Origin: P52-10 sp041397365
GTDB taxonomy: Bacteria > Pseudomonadota > Alphaproteobacteria > Rhizobiales > Xanthobacteraceae
DNA: 64,000 nucleotides
Assembly: GCA_041397365.1 (NCBI GenBank)
Contig: JAWKWT010000001.1
Coordinates: 310,001-374,000 of the forward strand
Reading direction: 5' to 3'
This document shows, one piece after another, positions 1-7,231 of the stretch. Every line of letters starts with the position of its first letter. Within the stretch, counting starts at the first letter, position 1. Under the pieces are notes generated by a model that did not search any database, was not told the DNA's origin, and was given only the letters and a program-made list of their open reading frames with translations. The translations under genes and the position numbers were made by a program.

Positions 1-476
1 GCGATGCCCGCGAGCCACCTGCCCCAGAACGCCGGCATGTAGTGAAACTGGAAATGGAAGCGGAGGAAGAATTCGCCGCCGAGCGTCTCGCGCGAGGTGA
101 CCTTCTGCCCCGTTGCGGAATCGAAATAGCCGTCGCCGAAGCCGCGCCCGCCGGCACCCCTGTTAAACCAGTAGGCATAGACGCTGTTATTGCGCGCGTC
201 GGTCAGCCGAATGGTCCATTGCGACGCGCCCACCGCGACATTGCCAAGTTCGTTGGCGACACGCTGCGCCACAGCGGCCTGATCCGGCACCTGCGCCTGA
301 TGCGAGAGCTCGGGCCGCATCCATTGCGACAGCTCGTCCTTGAAGTAGGCGACTGTCCCGGTGAGGAACATCGCGTACAGAACCCAGCCGAGCAGCAGGC
401 CGGCCCAGGTGTGCAGATCGGACATGCTCTGCCGGATGCCGCGTCCCGGCGCCTCCAGATCGTCGTTTCCGCTCAC
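1..476 (-). CDS. PepSY-associated TM-helix protein, partial
   Basis: Only the N-terminal part is present; the gene runs off the left edge. I chose the GTG at 476 because an AAGGGA ribosome-binding site lies 7 bases upstream and the next gene ends at 491. An early segment reading DLHTWAGLLLGWVLYAMFLTG gives the first membrane helix of the PepSY-TM family (SDLHTW then a hydrophobic stretch), followed by a periplasmic part with W, D and G residues typical of the PepSY repeat. Family knowledge: these inner-membrane proteins sit beside TonB receptors (FegB in Bradyrhizobium is one) and are thought to help reduce or release iron from siderophores. The gene is last of a four-gene minus-strand run with DUF3649, DUF4198 and the receptor, which supports that role. 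The C-terminal helices cannot be seen here. Confidence 0.8.
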   Translation of the reverse strand, partial: MSGNDDLEAPGRGIRQSMSDLHTWAGLLLGWVLYAMFLTGTVAYFKDELSQWMRPELSHQAQVPDQAAVAQRVANELGNVAVGASQWTIRLTDARNNSVYAYWFNRGAGGRGFGDGYFDSATGQKVTSRETLGGEFFLRFHFQFHYMPAFWGRWLAGI

Positions 477-490
477 GAACGGATCCCTTG

Positions 491-772
491 TCAGTAGACC
501 GACCACGCCATCAGCGAGAGCGGCGCGGCCAAGATGATAAGGCCGGCCCAGGCCCTCGTGGCACTTCGCACGGCGAACACCCAGACGACCGCTCCCGCAT
601 AGACCAGAAAACTCGCCAGCATGCCGGCGATCACGGCCTGAGGCTTGCTCATCGGCAAAGCGAGAACAGCGACGCTGCTCAGCGCGGCCAGACCATAGCC
701 GCCGAGCAGCGCTGCAATGATGCGTGAGACAAGCGGCCCCTTGGACCAGACCCTGTCCACGAAAGCGTTCAT
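491..772 (-). CDS. DUF3649 small inner-membrane protein
   Basis: A 93-residue protein with three predicted membrane segments (about residues 16-38, 43-65 and 70-90) and no cytoplasmic domain. Its start codon overlaps the stop of the DUF4198 gene in an ATGA arrangement, so the two are almost certainly translationally coupled. Small DUF3649 proteins are known as companions of PepSY-TM proteins in iron-siderophore uptake clusters, and the position here fits exactly. The biochemical role is not known; a helper of the PepSY protein in the inner membrane is the likely reading. The family assignment rests on length, topology and neighbourhood rather than a diagnostic motif. Confidence 0.7.
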   Translation of the reverse strand: MNAFVDRVWSKGPLVSRIIAALLGGYGLAALSSVAVLALPMSKPQAVIAGMLASFLVYAGAVVWVFAVRSATRAWAGLIILAAPLSLMAWSVY

Positions 773-1497
773 TTGCCCGGCGTTGCCGGCGGTCCGGCAG
801 GAATGGGCGTCAGGCCGTTGGCATTCACATAGGTGACGGTGGTGACATAGCTCACGGCGTCGAATTTCTCGGTGCCCTTCGCTCCCGCGCGCTCGCCCGG
901 CGTGCGATCGTTGAAGCTGACCTCGGCGACATAGGTGCCCTTCCAGGGCATATCGAACGTCACGAGGCCGTGCTCGTTGGTGACGGCTTCCTTCGACCAG
1001 CCGGATTGCGTCACCAGCGTCACCTTCGTTTTGGCCTTGGGCTGGTTCTTGAAGAGCAGCTTGAACTGCCCGACCTCGCCTGTCGGCACGAGATCGAGAA
1101 CCAGCTTGGGCTGCTGCGCGGCGAAGCCGGTGATGAGCCGAGCAGCCGGATAGTATCGGTTCTGGAGTTCCTTGTCCTGCTGCTTCCAGGTGTAGAGCGG
1201 ATAGCTCGCGTCCTCGGCGACGATGCTGTCGCCATTGGCCGCCTTGAAAGGCAGCGTGAATCCCGTCGCGGCTTTGGTCGCCTCCGCCTTCTTCTCGCCG
1301 CCGGCCGAGATCAGCGTCGCCGACGGCTTCACGAATTTGTCGAGCAGGCCGGGCGACGCCTCGCGAAGATTCTCGCCGAATTCGCCGAAACGAACGATCG
1401 CATCCTGACCGTCAGCCTGCTCGATCCAGATCTGATGGGCGTGGAGAGGCATGACCATCCCAAGCCAGGCGGCGGCGGCAATGACGAGCTTTTTCAT
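769..1497 (-). CDS. DUF4198 periplasmic metal-uptake-associated protein
   Basis: A 242-residue exported protein: a short signal peptide (MKKLVIAAAAWLGMVMPLHA, cleavage expected near residue 20) is followed directly by HQIWIEQ, the usual start of mature DUF4198 proteins, whose N-terminal His may bind metal. The rest is beta-rich with an Ig-like C-terminal half (TLVTQSGWSKEAVTNEHG) and a Pro-rich tail. Family knowledge: DUF4198 proteins are periplasmic partners of TonB receptors and nickel/cobalt or iron importers. It lies between the receptor upstream (130-base gap) and DUF3649 downstream (ATGA overlap), so it is probably the periplasmic component of the same iron-uptake system. Substrate binding is inferred from context only. 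Confidence 0.8.
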   Translation of the reverse strand: MKKLVIAAAAWLGMVMPLHAHQIWIEQADGQDAIVRFGEFGENLREASPGLLDKFVKPSATLISAGGEKKAEATKAATGFTLPFKAANGDSIVAEDASYPLYTWKQQDKELQNRYYPAARLITGFAAQQPKLVLDLVPTGEVGQFKLLFKNQPKAKTKVTLVTQSGWSKEAVTNEHGLVTFDMPWKGTYVAEVSFNDRTPGERAGAKGTEKFDAVSYVTTVTYVNANGLTPIPAGPPATPGK

Positions 1498-1627
1498 GTC
1501 GTACCCTTAAAAGCGCATTCCGCGCACGAGATGTCCGTTCGAAACAGCGGTGACGAGACCATGCCGAAGCAGTAACGAGTCCGTCGATTGCGACGTGAGG
1601 CCAAGCAGTGGCTCCAAGGGGATGACC

Positions 1628-4006
1628 TTACTTGTAGATCAGCGGCCTCTGCTGCTGTTGCGGTCCGTACAGATCGAATGCCGCAGAGACGAGGTAGGTC
1701 CGGCCCGGCGCGACTGCCGAGTACGTACCGGCGTTGGTCCAGTAAGCCTTGTCGAAGATGTTCTCGACACTCGCGCGGAACGTCACCGGCGTGCGGTTGA
1801 TCGTGGTCGCATAGCGGACGCCGACGTCGTAGCGCGTCCAGCTCGGGAACGACACGGTGTTCGCGGCATCCAGATAGCTCTTACCCGTGTAGATCATGCG
1901 GCCGTTGACGGCGAGACCGTCAATGCCCGGAATATCCCAATCAAGACTGGCCGAAAAACGTTCGCGCGCCTGTCCGACCGCATCCTTGCCGAGCGTGTTC
2001 AGCAAGGTGGAGGAGACCTTGGTCAGCTCCGGGATAAGGTAGGTATAGCTCACCATGCCGCGCAGACCGGGCATGACCAGTCCGTAAGCATTCAGCTCGA
2101 TGCCGTGATTGTTCTGCTCGCCGTCATACGCCTGCGTGGCGATGGGCAGGCCGGGGTTGAGCGTAATAAGGCTCGGCCGCGTAATTTCGAAGTAAGACGC
2201 GGTGGTGGTGATGGTGCCCCAATCGACCTTCACGCCGCCTTCGAGTTGCTTGGACTTGTACGGAGCCAACGTCTGGCCGGCATTTGCGTAGGGGACCGTG
2301 TTAAAAGGCGCGGATTGCGTTTGCGGAACCACCGCGCCCTGCGACAATCCTTCGGCATAGTTGAAATAGAGCGCGACATTGCTCACAGGCTTGAACACGA
2401 TACCGGCCAGCGGCGACACCGCGTCGGAACTGTAACCGCCGGTGCGAACCCCCGTCGTGTTGCTGAAGTTGTCCGCATCGATCTTCTGGTAGCGGAAGCC
2501 GCCCGTGATCATCACCATCTCATTGAGGAATGATATGGTGTCGGACACGGAGACGCCCTGCTGCAGAACCTCGCCCGATTTTCCGGGCGTCATCCGCGCA
2601 ATGTTGAGCGGAGGAAGCGGCAACGGATCATAGAGGTTCGACGCAAGCGCGGGGCCCGTGTTCGTTCCGAAGCCGTAGCCGAGCTCCCGGCTGAACGCCG
2701 AATAAGCGACATTGATCCTGTGGTTGACCGGGCCCGTGTTGATGTTCGAACGGAAGCCGACATTGCCGCTCGCGACCTTCTGGTACTCGTCATAATACCT
2801 TTGGGTGACGTTGAGAGCGCCAGTGTATGTGGCAGGCGGAGCCACCACCAACGTTCCAGCCGGAAAGTCCTGCGCCGAAAATCCGTCGCGGTAACCGACG
2901 CCCGCATAGGCTGTCAGCCAGTTGGTGACGTCGAATTCCGCCTGCGACATGATGGTGTTGTCGCGCTGCGTGAGCTTCGATCCCTTGTACCAATTGGTTC
3001 TCGGGTCCGGCGGACGCGGCACGAACGTAAAGGTGCCGGGAATTGAAATTTGCGGACGGAATTCGTTGGTGTTGTCGTTCTGCGAAATGGCGTCGAGCGT
3101 CCAGCGGAAACGCTCCGACCGATAGTCGACGCCCAGCGCGGCGAGACCGGTACGCAGATTGCCGTCCTTGACGTTCAGTTCGCCGTCGCGGACGACGCCG
3201 TTGAACCGAATTCCCCATTCCTTCTGATCGCCGAAGCGTCGCGCGGTATCGACATGCAGGCCAAAATTGGCGGCTGACGCGAAGAACGGCGTTGCGCGCA
3301 GGAATGCGTCCTCCGGCGCTCGCTTGGTGATGATGTTGACGGAGCCGCCGATCGTATTGTTCGGCGCGATGCCGTTGAGCAGAGCGGCGGGGCCTTTCAG
3401 CAACTGAAGCCGCTCGGTGATGTAGGACGGCGCACGAAAGCGCGAGACGAGACCGTACATCCCGTTGAGCCCGACATCCGCGCCGTCGACCTGAAAGCCG
3501 CGGATCTGGAAGGTGTCGTCGTAACCGCCATTTCCGTTGTTGGTGGTGCGCACCGACGCATCGTTTTGCAGCACATCGCCCGCGGTCCGCGCCTGCTGAT
3601 CCTCGATCAGCTTCGACGTGTAGTTCTGCACGCTGAACGGCGCGTTCATGACGCTCACATTTCCAAGCAATCCGAGCGTTCCGCCCTGCGCCACCTGGCC
3701 GCCGGCATAGGCTGGCGCGGGCACTCCGATCGTGCGGGTCGTCCCCATCGTGGTCGCCGGCGGAGGCGCCTCGGCCGGCTGCGGCGGCGCAGCGCGAACC
3801 GTCCGCCTGGGCGTGACGCGCTGCCGCTTGGTCGACATCACGCGCGCCCGCTGCCGCGGCTCGTCCACGGCAACCGGGGGCAAGCTCGTCGCGCCGGAAC
3901 TTTGCGCCAGACTCTCTGTAACCCCAATACCCGTCAGGCAAGCTGAAAACACGCCCGTGGCAACACCGAACAGCAAACGGGATCGATAGGTCGTCAGAAT
4001 AGTCAT
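1628..4006 (-). CDS. TonB-dependent siderophore receptor
   Basis: A 792-residue outer-membrane receptor. A signal peptide spans about residues 1-35 (ending SLAQS), followed by a Pro/Arg-rich linker and a plug domain (about 115-240) with the QQARTAGDVLQNDASVRT motif and LKGPAALLNG typical of siderophore receptors. The 22-strand barrel follows, with conserved phrases such as IFKPVSNVALYFNYAEG and RASVENIFDKAYW. It resembles ferrichrome/hydroxamate-type receptors (FegA/FhuE class); the exact siderophore cannot be told. Most such barrels end in an aromatic final residue, but here about 18 residues follow AAFDL, ending PLIYK. The gene leads a cluster with DUF4198, DUF3649 and PepSY proteins, and a candidate iron-response operator lies 60 bases upstream. 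Confidence 0.92.
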   Translation of the reverse strand: MTILTTYRSRLLFGVATGVFSACLTGIGVTESLAQSSGATSLPPVAVDEPRQRARVMSTKRQRVTPRRTVRAAPPQPAEAPPPATTMGTTRTIGVPAPAYAGGQVAQGGTLGLLGNVSVMNAPFSVQNYTSKLIEDQQARTAGDVLQNDASVRTTNNGNGGYDDTFQIRGFQVDGADVGLNGMYGLVSRFRAPSYITERLQLLKGPAALLNGIAPNNTIGGSVNIITKRAPEDAFLRATPFFASAANFGLHVDTARRFGDQKEWGIRFNGVVRDGELNVKDGNLRTGLAALGVDYRSERFRWTLDAISQNDNTNEFRPQISIPGTFTFVPRPPDPRTNWYKGSKLTQRDNTIMSQAEFDVTNWLTAYAGVGYRDGFSAQDFPAGTLVVAPPATYTGALNVTQRYYDEYQKVASGNVGFRSNINTGPVNHRINVAYSAFSRELGYGFGTNTGPALASNLYDPLPLPPLNIARMTPGKSGEVLQQGVSVSDTISFLNEMVMITGGFRYQKIDADNFSNTTGVRTGGYSSDAVSPLAGIVFKPVSNVALYFNYAEGLSQGAVVPQTQSAPFNTVPYANAGQTLAPYKSKQLEGGVKVDWGTITTTASYFEITRPSLITLNPGLPIATQAYDGEQNNHGIELNAYGLVMPGLRGMVSYTYLIPELTKVSSTLLNTLGKDAVGQARERFSASLDWDIPGIDGLAVNGRMIYTGKSYLDAANTVSFPSWTRYDVGVRYATTINRTPVTFRASVENIFDKAYWTNAGTYSAVAPGRTYLVSAAFDLYGPQQQQRPLIYK

Positions 4007-4065
4007 TGCAGGTCCCCCATTGAGCAGTGTCTAGGAGACCGGCCAGCCAGGCACAACACACCCGC

Positions 4066-4082
4066 TTTAGAACCTCTATAAC
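4066..4082 (-). promoter_or_regulatory. Possible Irr/ICE-type iron operator upstream of the siderophore receptor
   Basis: The site has one perfect TTTAGAA half (4066-4072), a 3-base spacer and a degenerate second half (4 of 7 matching the inverted TTCTAAA). The rhizobial iron control element bound by Irr has the form TTTAGAA-N3-TTCTAAA. It sits about 60 bases before the receptor start codon, where a promoter operator is expected. Only one half is strong, so this is a candidate. Confidence 0.35.
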
Positions 4083-4203
4083 CGAAAGCCTCGCCGATTC
4101 ATTTTCTGCTTCAGACCCCAGGCGCGTCGGATGCAAACTTCAAGTGCGTCCTGATCGAGAATAAGATGGAGAGAGAAGAATCCGCCAGTCGAGGAAATGT
4201 CTC

Positions 4204-4824
4204 ATGACCACGCTTTATTTCGCCAACGGGGCCTGTTCGCTTGCGCCTCATATCGTGCTGGAATGGATCGGCGCGCCCTATGAAGCAGTGAAGGTTCAGT
4301 TCGGTTCGCCGGAACTGCTCGCCGTCAATCCGGCGGGCGCCGTTCCGACACTGCGAGAGGACGACGGCTGGCTTCTGACGCAGGCCGGCGCGATTCTCGA
4401 CTATCTGGCGCAGAAACATCCGGAAGCAGGTCTTGGTGGTGGAGACAGCCTGCGCGAGAAGGCCGAGGCGCATCGCTGGTCGGCGTTCCTGACCAGCGAT
4501 CTGCATGCGGCCTTCTGGCCGATCTTCATGCCCGATCGCTATACGACCGACGAAAACAAAGCGGCGCGCAAGGCGGTTGTTGAGGCAGGCCACAAACTTG
4601 TCCGAAAGCAGCTTGCCATCCTCGACGCGCATCTTGCCGGGCGGGACTGGATGTTGGCGCCGGGCCGATCGGTCATCGACGCCTACGCCTTTCCGATGAT
4701 CCGCTGGGCGATCAAGATGGTGCCCGGAGGCTTGAGTGACTACGCCAATGTGCAGGCGCTCCACGACCGGCTGGCCGCAGATGCCGCCGTGCAGAAGGTA
4801 TTGGCGCGCGAGAGCGGAAAATAG
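4204..4824 (+). CDS. Glutathione S-transferase family protein (beta-class-like)
   Basis: A 206-residue cytosolic protein with an N-terminal thioredoxin-like domain (residues 1-80) starting TTLYFANGACSLAPH; the Cys in this motif at residue 10 is the catalytic position of bacterial beta-class GSTs. NPAGAVPTL (cis-Pro) and the TQAGAILDYLA glutathione-binding motif follow, then an all-helical C-terminal domain (90-200). Length and order match GstA-type enzymes that conjugate glutathione to electrophiles. It stands alone on the plus strand, divergent from the siderophore receptor and convergent with the pirin gene, so context says little about its substrate. Confidence 0.9.
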   Translation: MTTLYFANGACSLAPHIVLEWIGAPYEAVKVQFGSPELLAVNPAGAVPTLREDDGWLLTQAGAILDYLAQKHPEAGLGGGDSLREKAEAHRWSAFLTSDLHAAFWPIFMPDRYTTDENKAARKAVVEAGHKLVRKQLAILDAHLAGRDWMLAPGRSVIDAYAFPMIRWAIKMVPGGLSDYANVQALHDRLAADAAVQKVLARESGK

Positions 4825-4837
4825 CGAAAAATGGAAA

Positions 4838-4861
4838 GCCCGGCCCCCGAAGGGGCCGGGC
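4838..4861 (-). terminator. Rho-independent terminator of the pirin gene
   Basis: A perfect 10-bp GC stem (GCCCGGCCCC with its complement) and a 4-base loop. On the minus strand it is followed by TTTCCATTTTT, a U-rich tail, while on the plus strand no T run follows. It therefore ends the pirin transcript and may only weakly affect the convergent GST gene. Confidence 0.75.
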
Positions 4862-4869
4862 CAGGCAGG

Positions 4870-5736
4870 TCAGGCGGCTTTCGTGAATCGGCCGCTGTTG
4901 AAGTCATCGACGGCCTGACGGATCTCCGCCTCGCTGTTCATCACGAACGGGCCGTAGCCGACGATCGGCTCGTCGATGGGTTCGCCGGTCAGCACCAGCA
5001 GCGTAGCGTCGCCATCGGCATGGATGCTGACGCCGCTACCCTTGCGGTCGAGCAGGATGACCTCCGCTTCGCCCGCCTCCTGATTGCCGTTGACCGTGAC
5101 GTGGCCGGTCAGCACGACCAGCATCGCCGTATGACCGTCCGGCAAGTCCAGATCGACATCCGCGTCGCGGTTCAGCCGGACATCCCACACATTGATGGGC
5201 GTGAACGTGCTGGCCGGCCCTTTCCTGCCGCCAAGCTCACCGGCGATGATCCGAGCGGTGCCGCCGTTATCGGGCAGCGTCACGGTCGGGATCATATCCG
5301 ACGTGATCGCCTGATAGCCGCCGGGCGCCATCTTGTCCTTCGCGGGCAGATTGACCCACAGCTGGACCATGCGGAACGGGCCGCCGGTCTTGGCGAAGCC
5401 AGGGGCGTGGTGTTCCTCGTGAAGGATGCCGCCCGCGGCCGTCATCCACTGCACGTCTCCGGGGCCGATCACGCCGCCATTGCCGGCGGAGTCGCGGTGC
5501 TCGACCTCACCGTCATAGACGATGGTCACGGTCTCGAAACCGCGATGCGGATGCTGGCCGACGCCACGGCGCACGTCGGTCGGCTCGAAATAGTGCGGTC
5601 CGGCATAATCCAGCAGCAGGAACGGGCTGATATGCGCGCCAAGCGTATTGTATGAAAAGAGCGAGCGGACGGGGAAGCCGTCCCCAACCCAGTGCCTGCG
5701 ATCGGTGCCATAGCGGCCCAGAATTGTCTTCGTCAT
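4870..5736 (-). CDS. Pirin family protein
   Basis: A 288-residue bicupin. The N-terminal cupin (about 20-150) has the pirin metal-site motif HPHRGFETVTIVYDGEVEHRDS, with two His and further His/Glu ligands around residues 62-108, and WMTAAGGILHEEHH nearby. The C-terminal cupin (about 165-270) is more divergent. Pirins are iron-binding proteins; some bacterial members act as quercetinases and others modulate pyruvate metabolism, so the reaction is undetermined. The gene is divergent from a LysR regulator 116 bases away, an arrangement seen for many bacterial pirins, which suggests that regulator controls it. A strong terminator follows the stop codon. Confidence 0.92.
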   Translation of the reverse strand: MTKTILGRYGTDRRHWVGDGFPVRSLFSYNTLGAHISPFLLLDYAGPHYFEPTDVRRGVGQHPHRGFETVTIVYDGEVEHRDSAGNGGVIGPGDVQWMTAAGGILHEEHHAPGFAKTGGPFRMVQLWVNLPAKDKMAPGGYQAITSDMIPTVTLPDNGGTARIIAGELGGRKGPASTFTPINVWDVRLNRDADVDLDLPDGHTAMLVVLTGHVTVNGNQEAGEAEVILLDRKGSGVSIHADGDATLLVLTGEPIDEPIVGYGPFVMNSEAEIRQAVDDFNSGRFTKAA

Positions 5737-5852
5737 GGTTCATCTCCGAGGCGAGCGACCTGGAAACGGTCTCTCTGTTGACGAGGAGATAGTCCGGCAA
5801 CGACGATGGGAAAAGATTGGCAAATCGAACCCTGCGTTCTAGAAACAGGACG

Positions 5853-6767
5853 ATGCAGGACCTCAACGATCTCTATTATTTCGTCCAGGTTGTCGACCAT
5901 GGCGGCTTCGCGCCTGCCGCCCGCGCCCTCGGCTTGCAGAAATCGAAGTTGAGCCGCCGCATTCAGCGGCTGGAAGATCGGCTCGGCACGCGCCTGCTCA
6001 ACCGCTCCTCGCGCCGCTTCGCGGTGACGGAAATTGGCCGCGAGTTTTACGAGCGTTGTCTGGCGATGCTGGTGGAGGCGGAGGCTGCCGAACAGGTGAT
6101 CGCGCAGGTGCAGTCGGAACCACGCGGCGTCGTGCGGATCGCCTGCCCGGTGGCCCTGCTCAACTTCCAGTTCGGAGCGATTATCGCCCGATTCATGGCC
6201 GCCCATCCAGCGGTGGAAGTGCATCTGGACAGTACGAACCGGCGCGTCGATGTGATTGCGGAAGGGTTCGACATCGCCATTCGTGTCCGCTTCCCGCCGA
6301 TGGAGCCGAGCGATCTGGTCATGCGGCAGCTTGACAAGAGCACGCAGTGCCTGATCGCCAGTCCAGATCTGATTTCAAAGATGCTCGCGTCTCCGGCGGA
6401 CCTGAACCAGTGGCCGAGCCTCGATCAGGGACCGGCACATGAAAGACATGTGTGGTCGCTGGAGCATGAAAGCGGCCAGATCGCCGACGTCCCGCACCGG
6501 CCGCGACTGGTCACGGACGACCTGACCGCGTTGCGGGAAGCGGCAATTGCGGGCGTCGGAATCGTGCAGCTTCCGACGATCATGATCTGGAAGGACGTTC
6601 AGGAAGGCCGGCTCATCCATGTCCTCCCCGACTGGCGACCCAAGGCGGGGATCGTGCATGCGGCGTTCCCCTCAAGGCGCGGCCTGCTGCCGTCGGTACG
6701 CGCGCTCATTGATTTTCTTGCCGACGCCTGCGCGGCGCAAAGGAAACAGAGCCTCGCACCCGCGTGA
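5853..6767 (+). CDS. LysR-type transcriptional regulator
   Basis: I set the start at 5853, giving 304 residues, because MQDLNDLYYFVQVVDHGGFA is the usual LysR N-terminus and an AGGA lies just upstream; a longer reading frame from 5817 adds residues not typical of the family. The winged helix-turn-helix is at residues 1-60 (AARALGLQKSKLSRRIQRLE), and a periplasmic-binding-like effector domain covers 90-295. It matches the LysR subgroup that sits next to pirin and quinone-related genes. Divergent transcription from the pirin gene across a 116-base gap suggests it regulates pirin and itself; the effector is unknown. Confidence 0.9.
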   Translation: MQDLNDLYYFVQVVDHGGFAPAARALGLQKSKLSRRIQRLEDRLGTRLLNRSSRRFAVTEIGREFYERCLAMLVEAEAAEQVIAQVQSEPRGVVRIACPVALLNFQFGAIIARFMAAHPAVEVHLDSTNRRVDVIAEGFDIAIRVRFPPMEPSDLVMRQLDKSTQCLIASPDLISKMLASPADLNQWPSLDQGPAHERHVWSLEHESGQIADVPHRPRLVTDDLTALREAAIAGVGIVQLPTIMIWKDVQEGRLIHVLPDWRPKAGIVHAAFPSRRGLLPSVRALIDFLADACAAQRKQSLAPA

Positions 6768-7231
6768 TGACCAAATCTCTCTTCCGCCAAATGTTGCGTA
6801 CACGCGACGGCGGGGTTCGTTCTTCGGCAGCAAACACGATTCAGAAATTCGTCCGCTTTCCTGCGCAACGTGTGACTATCAAGAACGTTCGCTGAGGTAT
6901 GGCGACGATACGACAACACCCATCGGCCACACTCATCGCCCGGATACAAACCCTCGGCCCCGGACCTTGCTGTCCGGCCGACGTCACCCCACGGGTCGGC
7001 ACAAGCAATGGCCGGACAGCCGATCATGGTTTAACATTGAAACCGGATCACCTCATCGGGGCAGGCCAAGTCCCAAAAACCGCTCACCGAATGCCACGGA
7101 TCGCAGGTCCACAATGACGTCTTCTGGAAGTATCGGTGGCGCTGCGGCTGCCTCTTCCGCCGCCGGAAGACATCTGGAACCAAACATTCCAGCGGCGGTT
7201 CATCAAGCGTTTTGACAGGAAAATTTCATCC
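6768..7231 (+). other. Long non-coding leader region before the SLC13 transporter
   Basis: About 460 bases with no supported gene. A perfect 6-bp hairpin (CCGGAC, 6-base loop, GTCCGG) lies at 6960-6977, and a related GGCCGGACAG stretch occurs near 7010. Short open frames here lack convincing starts or family features. The length would allow a structured leader, but I recognise no known riboswitch class. Confidence 0.5.

Noticed and set aside
6899..7117. Possible small gene in the leader of the SLC13 transporter
   Set aside because: It has no good ribosome-binding site, no domain and a composition unlike nearby genes.
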